A DNA stretch of 26,641 bases from NCBI GenBank assembly GCA_002493005.1, contig DKXL01000005.1, forward strand, positions 1 to 26,641. Direction: 5' to 3'. Each line of letters opens with the position of its first letter. The stretch's first letter is position 1. A program made the position numbers and the translations under genes. The DNA is from Ruminococcaceae bacterium UBA7127 (GTDB lineage Bacteria > Bacillota > Clostridia > Oscillospirales > Acutalibacteraceae). Under the pieces are notes generated by a model. The model was not told the DNA's origin. It made no database searches and worked only from the letters and a program-made list of their open reading frames with translations. Shown in pieces: positions 14,457 through 21,921 of this stretch.

Positions 14457-16529
14457 TTAAAATTGAGTGATTAGTTCTGCGCTGTATTTTTGTATCAGCG
14501 TAGCGTCAATAATATCGGCCTTTCCGTCGCCGTTTACATCAGCATATTTACACAGATTATCGTCTAACAGCTCTAATTCCGCAGAATGCTTTTGAATCAT
14601 AGTTGCATCCAAAATGTTGATGTTACCGTCAGCGTTTATGTCGCCGATATATGTATATGTATCCTTATAACTATGACCACATATTGAACAAATATGTTCC
14701 GTATATCCATTATTATCTTTTGTTGGAGGTACAACTTTTTCTGTATATTTATGTACGCCAATATCAGACTCTTCTATTTTTTCAATATCAAATTTTTGCG
14801 GTGTCCAATTGAATCCAGCACCCCAAACTTCAAGATTATAAGTTGACTGACTCATATCAAGTACCATATCTGTACAAACAGGTTTAATATAGTACGCACC
14901 ACAAATTTCATAAATATAGAATCTTTGTGCATCTGAATCCCAATCCTCATATACTTGAACATTAGTTCCAGCTCCGGCATCAGCATAGTTATGAACATCC
15001 ATAGATCGCCAATCATAATAATTCTTTATTTTATAACTACCATCTGACAATCTATAGAAAAACCATACTTGTTGTTTGTCGCAATTCTCATCTTTTCCCT
15101 CAACATTATTTCCTACAGCAGTTAAATATCTATTTAAACTTTGATTTTTAATTTTAGCACAAAATTCTGCACCTAAATCTTTTTTCTGTCCTATATAGAA
15201 ATAAACTTTTTTAGTATCAATTCCTCCTGATCCATTAAAAACCGAAAAATAAGCGCTAAAGTATCCAATACCAAGCGTTTTAGCAGATACTGTAAATGTA
15301 GTATCGCAATTTTCTGTAATTATTCTTTTGACATAATTTAAATTGTTGTCGAGGAAATCAATTCCAATACATTGACCTTTAGCGCAGACTGTACTTACAT
15401 TAATTTTTATTTGTTCATTTTCATCCCAATCATAAAAGCCTTTTGATGTCCAAATATCCGAATATGAGGGTACTCCGCAAACAGTAAACGAAATTCTTTC
15501 TGAATCTGTCCCCCCTACTGAATTTGATGCTGTAATCCAAGCGTAATAATCTCCATAACCCCATTGACTTGCAGAAAAACTATATTCTCCATCAACACTA
15601 GTGTCAACAATATGATTATCTCCTTTATAAACGCTTAGCCAATAACTAGTGGCATTGTCGGCATGAGGATATAAAGTAATTGTATCTTGTATATCATACC
15701 AATATTGGTTTTTATCAAGATATACATTAGTAGGTGGATTTCTATCCAAAGAAAAGCCGGAAGCATTTGTATATGCCCACCTATCGCCATTAGAAGTTGG
15801 ATATTTTACCCACGCATAACCATTTTTATATACCTTTTCAATATAACAATTATCTCCTGCATCTATCCAACGACCTGATTCCTTATTTCCGTTTGAATCA
15901 TATGTATCTAACTTTGAATTAGCTGTTTTCCAAACCGGTACATTGTAAGATGTGTCTTCTTCACCGGGGAAGTTTGAATTTGAATATGAAGGTACTCCAT
16001 AACCTAAAATATCTGTACTGGTTAAAGAATATCCATTTGAATAACCTCCATTTACTTTAACTGCATTTCTTGCGTTTCCCTCAATGGTATAAACACGACC
16101 ACTCCCTGAAGAAGTTACAATACCAACATGATCATAAGTACCATTTGCACCCCAATCAAAATATATGATATCTCCGGCTTTTGGTGTGTATCCGCTACTC
16201 CTGCTTTTCCATTCGCCTCTATTTTTAAACCAATTTACACCAGTAGCACAACTTGCTGTTCGTGGAACCTTATCACTGACACCCGCTTGATTAGCACACC
16301 ATGACACAAAAGCGTGACACCAAGCATATGAATAACTACCATTTATAGAGCCAAGCCAGTATGTGTATTTATTAGGTTGTCCGCTTACGCCAACCTCGCC
16401 TTGTGCCACATTGACAATATCATTAGCTGTACCGGCAGCACTAACTGTAAACGGCACAAGGACAAACGAACTAATAACTATTATTGCAACTAACAGAATT
16501 GATGTAATTATTCTAACTCTGCATTTCAT
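14457..16529 (-). CDS. Secreted CHAP amidase/peptidase with SH3-like, beta-trefoil lectin and dockerin modules
   Basis: This is a 690-residue exported multidomain protein. In order it has a signal peptide at about 1-31 (ending FTVSAA) and a CHAP cysteine peptidase/amidase at about 35-180. Predicted catalytic residues are C71 (AWCHAF), H134 (DHVGIV) and E150 (IEGNA), so it probably cleaves peptidoglycan peptides. Then come an SH3-like module at about 195-260, Ig-like beta modules at about 265-450, a ricin-type beta-trefoil lectin at about 453-582, a CxxC element (C614, C617) and a type I dockerin-like pair. The dockerin repeats are GDINADGNINILDATMIQ and ADVNGDGKADIIDATLIQ at about 629-685, with calcium ligands present. 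The start has a GGGGGAG box. By eye it is more AT-rich than its neighbours. It is a single-gene unit with a perfect sigma-A promoter and faces a divergent regulator. Its target cell wall, own or foreign, is unknown. Confidence 0.88.
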   Translation of the reverse strand: MKCRVRIITSILLVAIIVISSFVLVPFTVSAAGTANDIVNVAQGEVGVSGQPNKYTYWLGSINGSYSYAWCHAFVSWCANQAGVSDKVPRTASCATGVNWFKNRGEWKSRSSGYTPKAGDIIYFDWGANGTYDHVGIVTSSGSGRVYTIEGNARNAVKVNGGYSNGYSLTSTDILGYGVPSYSNSNFPGEEDTSYNVPVWKTANSKLDTYDSNGNKESGRWIDAGDNCYIEKVYKNGYAWVKYPTSNGDRWAYTNASGFSLDRNPPTNVYLDKNQYWYDIQDTITLYPHADNATSYWLSVYKGDNHIVDTSVDGEYSFSASQWGYGDYYAWITASNSVGGTDSERISFTVCGVPSYSDIWTSKGFYDWDENEQIKINVSTVCAKGQCIGIDFLDNNLNYVKRIITENCDTTFTVSAKTLGIGYFSAYFSVFNGSGGIDTKKVYFYIGQKKDLGAEFCAKIKNQSLNRYLTAVGNNVEGKDENCDKQQVWFFYRLSDGSYKIKNYYDWRSMDVHNYADAGAGTNVQVYEDWDSDAQRFYIYEICGAYYIKPVCTDMVLDMSQSTYNLEVWGAGFNWTPQKFDIEKIEESDIGVHKYTEKVVPPTKDNNGYTEHICSICGHSYKDTYTYIGDINADGNINILDATMIQKHSAELELLDDNLCKYADVNGDGKADIIDATLIQKYSAELITQF

Positions 16530-16578
16530 AAAACGCTCCCCCTAAAATGTAATATTAAATAAAACTATTTTTACAATT

Positions 16579-16607
16579 ATTATAGCCCGATTTCGGGCTA
16601 TTGTCAA
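16579..16607 (-). promoter_or_regulatory. Perfect-consensus sigma-A promoter of the CHAP-dockerin gene
   Basis: On the minus strand TTGACA (16607-16602), exactly 17 bases, and TATAAT (16584-16579): both hexamers match consensus fully. The predicted start is near 16572, giving a leader of about 42 bases. The spacer is occupied by a GC-rich palindrome, and the -35 overlaps that of the divergent regulator promoter. So strong a core promoter would be expected to need repression. Confidence 0.85.
16583..16600. promoter_or_regulatory. 18-bp palindromic operator candidate in the promoter spacer
   Basis: TAGCCCGATTTCGGGCTA consists of two perfect 8-bp half-sites around a TT centre. It lies between the -35 and -10 of the CHAP gene promoter and touches the -35 of the divergent regulator promoter. 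It is a GC-rich block in a very AT-rich gap. It is upstream of both predicted transcription starts, so it is not in either RNA and is unlikely to be a terminator. A dimeric Cro/CI-type protein would bind such a site. Confidence 0.7.
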
Positions 16608-16629
16608 TATATGTACATTAAAATATACT
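16601..16629 (+). promoter_or_regulatory. Sigma-A promoter of the small XRE regulator gene
   Basis: TTGTCA (16601-16606), 17 bases and TATACT (16624-16629). The -35 overlaps the -35 of the divergent CHAP promoter (shared bases 16602-16606) and abuts the palindrome. One protein at the palindrome could therefore control both directions, including autoregulation. Confidence 0.75.
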
Positions 16630-16676
16630 GTATTTATAACGATTTTTACATATACTAAACAAAAAGGTCTGCTGTT

Positions 16677-16880
16677 ATGATTGTTTACGACAAGCTGTGG
16701 GAAACCTTGAAAAAAAGGAATATTTCTCAGTACAAGTTAATAAAAACTTATCATATAAGCACAGGTCAGCTTGACCGACTGAGAAAAAACGGAAATGTCA
16801 GCACCTACACCTTAAATCAGCTTTGTGAAATTCTTGATTGCGAATTATCAGATATTGCCGAATATAAACAAAGCAATTAA
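16677..16880 (+). CDS. Small Cro/CI (XRE)-type DNA-binding regulator
   Basis: This is a 67-residue protein that is essentially one helix-turn-helix domain of the XRE/HTH_26 type found as stand-alone regulators in Clostridia. The N-terminal helix is IVYDKLWETLKKRN. The HTH covers about residues 17-42: SQYKLIKTYHIS, then the recognition helix TGQLDRLRKNG. The last conserved helices are TLNQLCEILDCELSDIAEY. There is no effector or membrane domain. The ATG has AAAAAGG nine bases upstream. The gene diverges from the CHAP-dockerin gene across 147 bp that hold both promoters and the palindrome. It is therefore the natural candidate for the protein binding there; this is inference from position and fold. 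Confidence 0.88.
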   Translation: MIVYDKLWETLKKRNISQYKLIKTYHISTGQLDRLRKNGNVSTYTLNQLCEILDCELSDIAEYKQSN

Positions 16881-16910
16881 ACATCAATAAACAAAAACAA
16901 ACAACATATA

Positions 16911-16958
16911 AAAAACACCTTGTATACTTAACGTAATACAAGGTGTTTGTTTATTTTT
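16911..16958. terminator. Bidirectional terminator between the regulator and mscL
   Basis: AAACACCTTGTAT and ATACAAGGTGTTT form a perfect 13-bp stem (16913-16925 and 16936-16948) with a 10-base loop. It is flanked by GTTTATTTTT on the plus side and TTTTTTATATG on the minus side. The two genes are convergent. Confidence 0.9.
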
Positions 16959-16973
16959 ACAGAATAGATTTTA

Positions 16974-17393
16974 TTATTCCTCTGTTTCAGCCGGAACATC
17001 GCTTGTGCAGTGCGGACACTTTGTTGCGTTTATGTCGATTTCACTACAGCAATACGGGCATTTCTTGGTGGTTGGCTTTTCTTCAACAGGCTTTTTGCCA
17101 AATGACATAAGCTTATTGATAAGCTTTACAAACAAGAAGATTACAAAAGCCATTATCAGGAAGTTGATTACTGCTGTAATAAATTTGCCGTATGCAATTG
17201 TTGCGCCATTGATTTCAAATACAAGCTGGTCAAAATTCATTCCGCCAAAAATACCGAGTATCGGTGAAATGATGTCGTTTGTAAGTGAAGTTACAATTGC
17301 CTGAAATGCCGCACCGATAATTACACCGACTGCAAGATCAAGCACATTGCCGCGCATTACAAATTTTTTAAACTCCGAAAAAAACTTTTTCAT
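16974..17393 (-). CDS. mscL: Large-conductance mechanosensitive channel MscL with a C-terminal zinc ribbon
   Basis: MscL is a membrane channel that opens under high membrane tension to release solutes on osmotic downshock. It has 139 residues. The amphipathic N-terminus is FSEFKKFVMRGNVLDLAVG; TM1 spans about 17-47 with the conserved gate region (DLAVGVIIGAAF), and TM2 about 70-93. The usual C-terminal helix is replaced by a linker and a zinc ribbon with C112, C115, C126 and C129 (KCPYC and KCPHC). Similar ribbon-tailed MscL proteins occur in other Firmicutes. It is the last gene of the tepA-to-mscL run, 32 bases after tyrS, with GGGGA before its ATG and a terminator after it. Confidence 0.95.
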   Translation of the reverse strand: MKKFFSEFKKFVMRGNVLDLAVGVIIGAAFQAIVTSLTNDIISPILGIFGGMNFDQLVFEINGATIAYGKFITAVINFLIMAFVIFLFVKLINKLMSFGKKPVEEKPTTKKCPYCCSEIDINATKCPHCTSDVPAETEE

Positions 17394-17425
17394 CGCTATT
17401 CCCCTTTTTGTTTATTTTTAGACGA

Positions 17426-18652
17426 TTATTCCAAAATCGCCTTGTGGTACACCTTTTTGCCCTTTTTAATGATTACATAGCCCTTTTCAAAAGCGTCTGC
17501 ACCAATGCTTGCGTAAACATCAGTCACCTTTTCGTCGTCAACCGACACGCCACCCTGCTGAATAAGACGTCTGCCCTCGCCGTTTGACGGGATAAGCGAG
17601 CACTTTTTCATAAGGTCAAGGATTGAAATTGCTCCGTCAGTTAAATCATCCTGTGAAAGCGTTGTAGACGGCATATTGTTTGTATCAGTCTTATTGCCGA
17701 ACAATGCTCTTGCGGCTTCCTGCGCCTTGTCGGCTTCTTCCTTACCGTGGATAAGGTTTGTAAGCTCATATGCAAGCACTTCTTTAGCCTTGTTGATTTC
17801 ACTGCCCTCAAGCTTTGCGAGCTTTTCAATTTCTTCAAGCGGTAGGAATGTAAGCATCTTTAAACACTTTACAACGTCGCTGTCGTCAACATTTCTCCAG
17901 TACTGATAAAATTCATAAGGACTTGTCTTTTCGGCTGAAAGCCATACAGCGCCTGACTGGGTTTTGCCCATCTTTTTGCCCTCGGAATTGAGCAGGAGGT
18001 TAATTGTCATTGCATATGCATCCTTGCCAAGCTTTCTTCTGATAAGCTCTGTGCCGCCGAGCATATTGCTCCACTGGTCATCGCCGCCGAACTGCATATT
18101 ACATCCGTACTTTTGGTACAAAGCATAGAAGTCGTAGGACTGCATAATCATATAGTTAAATTCAAGGAAGCTCAAACCCTTTTCCATTCTCTGCTTGTAG
18201 CACTCTGCTCTAAGCATATTGTTAACGCTGAACTGAGAGCCAACCTCACGCAAAAGTTCAACATAGTTAAGGTCTAAAAGCCAGTCTGCATTATTTACAA
18301 GCAAAGCCTTGTCGTCTGAAAAATCTATAAAACGGCTCATCTGCTTTTTGAAGCATTCAACATTGTGATTGATAGTTTCCTTTGTCATCATCTGGCGCAT
18401 ATCTGTTCTGCCTGAAGGATCTCCAATCATTGCAGTACCGCCGCCGATAAGTGCAATCGGTTTGTTGCCTGCCATCTGTAAACGCTTCATCAAACAAAGC
18501 GCCATAAAATGACCGACATGCAGGCTGTCGGCAGTAGGGTCAAAGCCTATATAGAATACAGCCTTTCCGCTGTTTACAAGTTCTCTTATTTCTTCTTCAT
18601 CGGTAACCTGAGCAATAAGACCTCTGGCTACAAGTTCTTCATAAACTCCCAT
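17426..18652 (-). CDS. tyrS: Tyrosyl-tRNA synthetase
   Basis: This class I aminoacyl-tRNA synthetase charges tRNA-Tyr. It has 408 residues from the ATG at 18652, which is chosen over longer in-frame options because AAAGGA lies at good spacing and MGVYEELVARG is the normal N-terminus. The HIGH-type motif is HVGH at 45-48. The tyrosine pocket has FLEFNYMIMQSYDF and QFGGDDQW. The KMSKS-type motif is KMGKT at 227-231. A C-terminal S4-like RNA-binding domain (GRRLIQQGGVSVDDEKV) completes it. There is only 84 bases between it and the upstream MBL gene, too little for a T-box leader, so it seems to be expressed as part of the operon. That is unlike the T-box-controlled tyrS of many Firmicutes. Confidence 0.97.
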   Translation of the reverse strand: MGVYEELVARGLIAQVTDEEEIRELVNSGKAVFYIGFDPTADSLHVGHFMALCLMKRLQMAGNKPIALIGGGTAMIGDPSGRTDMRQMMTKETINHNVECFKKQMSRFIDFSDDKALLVNNADWLLDLNYVELLREVGSQFSVNNMLRAECYKQRMEKGLSFLEFNYMIMQSYDFYALYQKYGCNMQFGGDDQWSNMLGGTELIRRKLGKDAYAMTINLLLNSEGKKMGKTQSGAVWLSAEKTSPYEFYQYWRNVDDSDVVKCLKMLTFLPLEEIEKLAKLEGSEINKAKEVLAYELTNLIHGKEEADKAQEAARALFGNKTDTNNMPSTTLSQDDLTDGAISILDLMKKCSLIPSNGEGRRLIQQGGVSVDDEKVTDVYASIGADAFEKGYVIIKKGKKVYHKAILE

Positions 18653-18736
18653 TTTTTCTAATCCTTTCATATGTGTTAGACAAGTTACATTATAATTTAA
18701 ATAAAAGTTATAGTCAAGTAAAATCATATCTTTAAA

Positions 18737-19666
18737 CTATGCGTGCGTTTTTACGCTTAACGAACTGCCGTCTGACGTTATTACAACCGTTCTGTCGGTG
18801 GCGGTAACATAAAGCTCATCACAGTGCTCATTAATATTTGCCATTGTATAATAATCAGGCAAATAAGCGTCATCATCAGCTACGCTGACAACTGCAATCT
18901 CAGGGCTTGCCGCACGCAAAAATTCCTCACTTGATGAAGTTTTGCTGCCATGATGCGCAACCTTAAGCACATCACACTTTAACTCTGTGCCGCAGTTGAG
19001 TAAAAATTCCTCCGTTGCTTTAACCATATCACCGGTAAAGAGGAAAACCTTGCCCTTGTATGTAATGCGCACAACAAGGGAATTGCCGTTTAAACTGCCA
19101 AAATCCTTTTGCGGTGAAATAAAATCAATACCCAGCTCCCCCACCTTTGTGCTTGAAGGAATTTGCGGATTGATTGCGTTAACGCTATATTCTTTTAAAG
19201 AATTACAAAAACGTTCATACTCTGCGTTTTGAGGCTCAAACTCTGCACTGACCGACGGCATATAGAGCACATCTGTTCCAAAGTCCCTTATCACATCTGC
19301 CGCAGCACCCATATGGTCGGACTCGGGGTGCGAAATGATAACAGCGTCAAGATGCGTACAGCCGTTTCGTTTAAGATAAGCCCACAGCCTGTCATATGTA
19401 AGACTTTGACCGGTATCAATCAAAATGTGCTTGTCACCACAACGCACATAGCACACATCGGCTGAACCGACATCAATAAAGCTAAGCGAGATTTCACTGT
19501 TCATATCAGCATAAATGCCGCAGAATGTAAATACGTCGTTCCAATCAGGCACACCTATTGCTCTGCCAAAAGATATGAGCAGAGAAAATATGATGAACAA
19601 AACAACAATTATGACTACTAATATTTTCTTAAGATTTTTTCTTGTTTTTACGTCTGTATTTTGCAT
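18737..19666 (-). CDS. ComEC-like metallo-beta-lactamase-fold hydrolase, membrane anchored
   Basis: This is a single-pass membrane protein with an external MBL-fold domain like the C-terminal domain of ComEC/Rec2, but without the competence channel. It has 309 residues from the ATG at 19666. A TM segment lies at about 13-33 (KKILVVIIVVLFIIFSLLI). The MBL domain follows, with FIDVGSAD (the ComEC-type variant of DVGQGD), HILIDTG, the metal motif HPESDH at 113-118, LFTGDM and VAHHGSKTS. Longer upstream starts would overlap ygiQ much further. Even this start overlaps the ygiQ end by 38 bases, and its RBS is weak (AAAGATA), so coupling to ygiQ is likely. It may be an extracellular nuclease or phosphodiesterase; the substrate is unknown. 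Confidence 0.85.
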   Translation of the reverse strand: MQNTDVKTRKNLKKILVVIIVVLFIIFSLLISFGRAIGVPDWNDVFTFCGIYADMNSEISLSFIDVGSADVCYVRCGDKHILIDTGQSLTYDRLWAYLKRNGCTHLDAVIISHPESDHMGAAADVIRDFGTDVLYMPSVSAEFEPQNAEYERFCNSLKEYSVNAINPQIPSSTKVGELGIDFISPQKDFGSLNGNSLVVRITYKGKVFLFTGDMVKATEEFLLNCGTELKCDVLKVAHHGSKTSSSEEFLRAASPEIAVVSVADDDAYLPDYYTMANINEHCDELYVTATDRTVVITSDGSSLSVKTHA

Positions 19667-21524
19667 ACTTATCTTTACTATTATGTCGTTTTGTGCTGTT
19701 CTTTTGCTTTGGGTAACCGCCGATTGTCTGTCCTGCCATCGGTGTAACAAGGCACTTTTTGTCATTGCCGATTAGGTCACGCCTGCCTGCCTTTATCAAA
19801 GCCTTGATGACAAGCGGTTTATTTTCAGGAATAAAATACTGCAAAAGCGCACGTTGCATAGCTTTGTCGCTTTCGGATTTCGGAACATATACTTCCTTTA
19901 ATGTATATGGGTCAAGCCCTGTATAGAACATACTTGTTGAAATTGTTCCCGGAGTAGGATAAAAATCCTGCACCTGCTTGGGGTGGATATTCTCACGCTT
20001 GCAAAACAGTGCAAGCTCGACTGCATCCTTAAGCTCACAACCCGGATGCGAACTCATAAGATAAGGAACAACATACTGTTCCTTGTTTTCTTTATCTGTA
20101 AATTCGTAAAACTTCTTGCAAAAACGCTTGTAGGTTTCGATATGCGGCTTACCCATTTTGTCAAGAACCACCGCTGAACAATGTTCAGGCGCTACTCTAA
20201 GCTGACCGCTGATATGGTACTTTACAAGCTCACAAAAGAACTCATCGTCTTCGTCTTCCATAAGATAGTCAAAGCGTATTCCGCTGCGTATAAATACCTT
20301 TTTTATACCGTTAAGATTTCTCAGCTTGCGCAAAATGTCAAGATATTCGCTGTGCGAAACCTGCATATTAGGGCACGGTGTCGGTGCTAAACAACGTCTG
20401 TTTTTGCAAAGCCCCAGCTTTTTTTGCTTTTCGCAGGAGGGCAGTCTGAAATTAGCAGTCGGACCGCCGACATCACTTATGTAGCCTTTAAAATGCGGGT
20501 TATCAAGAAAACTTTTTGCCTCGTCAATAATGCTCTGTTCACTGCGAACCGTAACAGCTCGTCCCTGATGAAATGCAAGTGAACAAAAGTTGCACATACC
20601 AAAGCACCCGCGATTGTGAGTGATGGAAAACATCACTTCTTCAATTCCCGGCACACCGCCGAGTTTTTCGTAGCATTTTGGATACCAACGCTCATACGGC
20701 AGTGAATAAACATAATCAAGCTGTTTTGTATCAAGCGGAGGCATAGGCGGATTTTGCACAAGAATATAATTTCCATGCCGCTGAATAAGCGTTTTGCCTC
20801 TGACAGCATCAGCCTCTTCAAGCTCCTTGCGTGATGCAACGGCATAGTCACGCTTGCTCTCCTTAACACGCTCATAGCTTGGCAGCTCAACAACTGATTT
20901 CGGCACATAATCGTCTGTTTTTATCTTGTAGCAAATCCCTTTTATGTCATAAAGCGACTCCACAGGATAACCCTCGCTAAGTCGTTTTGCAATTTCTATT
21001 GTTTGCAGCTCGCCCATACCGTAAGAAATAATGTCAGCCCTGCTGTCAAAAAGGATTGACGGCATAACACTGTCGCTCCAATAATCGTAGTGGGCAAAAC
21101 GTCTGAGAGAAGCCTCAAGCCCGCCGATAATAATGGGACTGTCGGGATACAGACGGCGAAGAATGTTGGAATATACCGTCACTGCTCTGTCAGGACGCTT
21201 TCCGTTTTTGCCGCCTGCGGTGTATGCATCATCGTGGCGCTTGCGCTTGGCTACAGTATAGTGAGCAACCATACTGTCAATGTTGCCTGCCGACACAAAA
21301 AATCCCAAATTCGGCTTTCCGAACTGAGTAAAATCAGCGTCATTTTTCCGGTTTGGCTGAGCAAGAAAAGCAACCTTATAGCCACAGTCCTCAAGCACAC
21401 GAGTAATTATTGCCGCACCAAATGACGGGTGGTCAACATAGCTGTCACCCGACACATATACAAAATCTACGCTGTCCCAACCACGCTCGGACATTTCTTT
21501 TGTATTCATTGGTAAAAATGCCAT
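19629..21524 (-). CDS. ygiQ: YgiQ-family radical SAM protein
   Basis: This is a radical S-adenosylmethionine enzyme of the UPF0313/YgiQ family; the reaction is not established. It has 631 residues. The N-terminal cobalamin-binding-like region has VYVSGDSYVDHPSFGAA at about 23-39 and IIIGGLEASLRRF near 131-143. The radical SAM core has the 4Fe-4S ligands C307, C311 and C314 (RGCFGMCNFCS). A second cysteine-rich stretch follows (LGLCKNRRCLAPTPCPNM), which is typical of the family. The tail is strongly basic. An AGGGAG box precedes the ATG. It is followed, with overlap, by the MBL-fold gene and is 35 bases after the DUF3784 gene. Confidence 0.93.
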   Translation of the reverse strand: MAFLPMNTKEMSERGWDSVDFVYVSGDSYVDHPSFGAAIITRVLEDCGYKVAFLAQPNRKNDADFTQFGKPNLGFFVSAGNIDSMVAHYTVAKRKRHDDAYTAGGKNGKRPDRAVTVYSNILRRLYPDSPIIIGGLEASLRRFAHYDYWSDSVMPSILFDSRADIISYGMGELQTIEIAKRLSEGYPVESLYDIKGICYKIKTDDYVPKSVVELPSYERVKESKRDYAVASRKELEEADAVRGKTLIQRHGNYILVQNPPMPPLDTKQLDYVYSLPYERWYPKCYEKLGGVPGIEEVMFSITHNRGCFGMCNFCSLAFHQGRAVTVRSEQSIIDEAKSFLDNPHFKGYISDVGGPTANFRLPSCEKQKKLGLCKNRRCLAPTPCPNMQVSHSEYLDILRKLRNLNGIKKVFIRSGIRFDYLMEDEDDEFFCELVKYHISGQLRVAPEHCSAVVLDKMGKPHIETYKRFCKKFYEFTDKENKEQYVVPYLMSSHPGCELKDAVELALFCKRENIHPKQVQDFYPTPGTISTSMFYTGLDPYTLKEVYVPKSESDKAMQRALLQYFIPENKPLVIKALIKAGRRDLIGNDKKCLVTPMAGQTIGGYPKQKNSTKRHNSKDKYAKYRRKNKKKS

Positions 21525-21559
21525 CTCTGCTACTCCCTGTAATAGATTAAAAACAGAAT

Positions 21560-21892
21560 TTATTTTTTGCGGTTATTTATAACGATTGATGAAACAAGTG
21601 TAAATACGAGCATTAAAGCTATGATTGTTACAATTAAATAAGACATCCAACTAAGCTGTGTTGCTACTTCAATTCCGAGCAAAACGAATACTATGCCAAC
21701 CATAGCAATAATCACACCTGATTGAAGATAATACGGTCTTTTATTCATTTGCTCCCTTTCTGATTTTGTTGCATAAAGATACGCATTATTTAACAGAAAA
21801 CCTTTGCCTGCAAATTGAAAAATGCTTATTACAAACGCTGCGGCAGCAATGGCAAATAATATAATTGCCAACACCAAAACAACTGTATTCAT
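21560..21892 (-). CDS. DUF3784 family small membrane protein
   Basis: This is a 110-residue protein with three hydrophobic helices at about 3-25, 58-77 and 82-104. Between the first and second lies the conserved cytoplasmic-looking stretch GKGFLLNNAYLYATKSEREQ, which resembles the DUF3784 signature (a GKG, then L-N-Y and a K-x-E-R/K pattern). The function is unknown. The start is well supported by AAGGAG. It lies between ftsK (29 bases) and ygiQ on the same strand, so it is probably co-transcribed. There is no sign of an immunity, toxin or secretion role from the context. Confidence 0.8.
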   Translation of the reverse strand: MNTVVLVLAIILFAIAAAAFVISIFQFAGKGFLLNNAYLYATKSEREQMNKRPYYLQSGVIIAMVGIVFVLLGIEVATQLSWMSYLIVTIIALMLVFTLVSSIVINNRKK

Positions 21893-21921
21893 AAAATTTC
21901 TCCTTATGATTTAACATTAAA

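Noticed and set aside
16583..16600. Palindrome at the CHAP promoter as a transcription terminator
   Set aside because: It lies upstream of both predicted transcription starts and has no T-run on either side; an operator fits better.
18653..18736. T-box leader for tyrS
   Set aside because: The gap is only 84 bases, with no terminator hairpin or room for the specifier and antiterminator domains.
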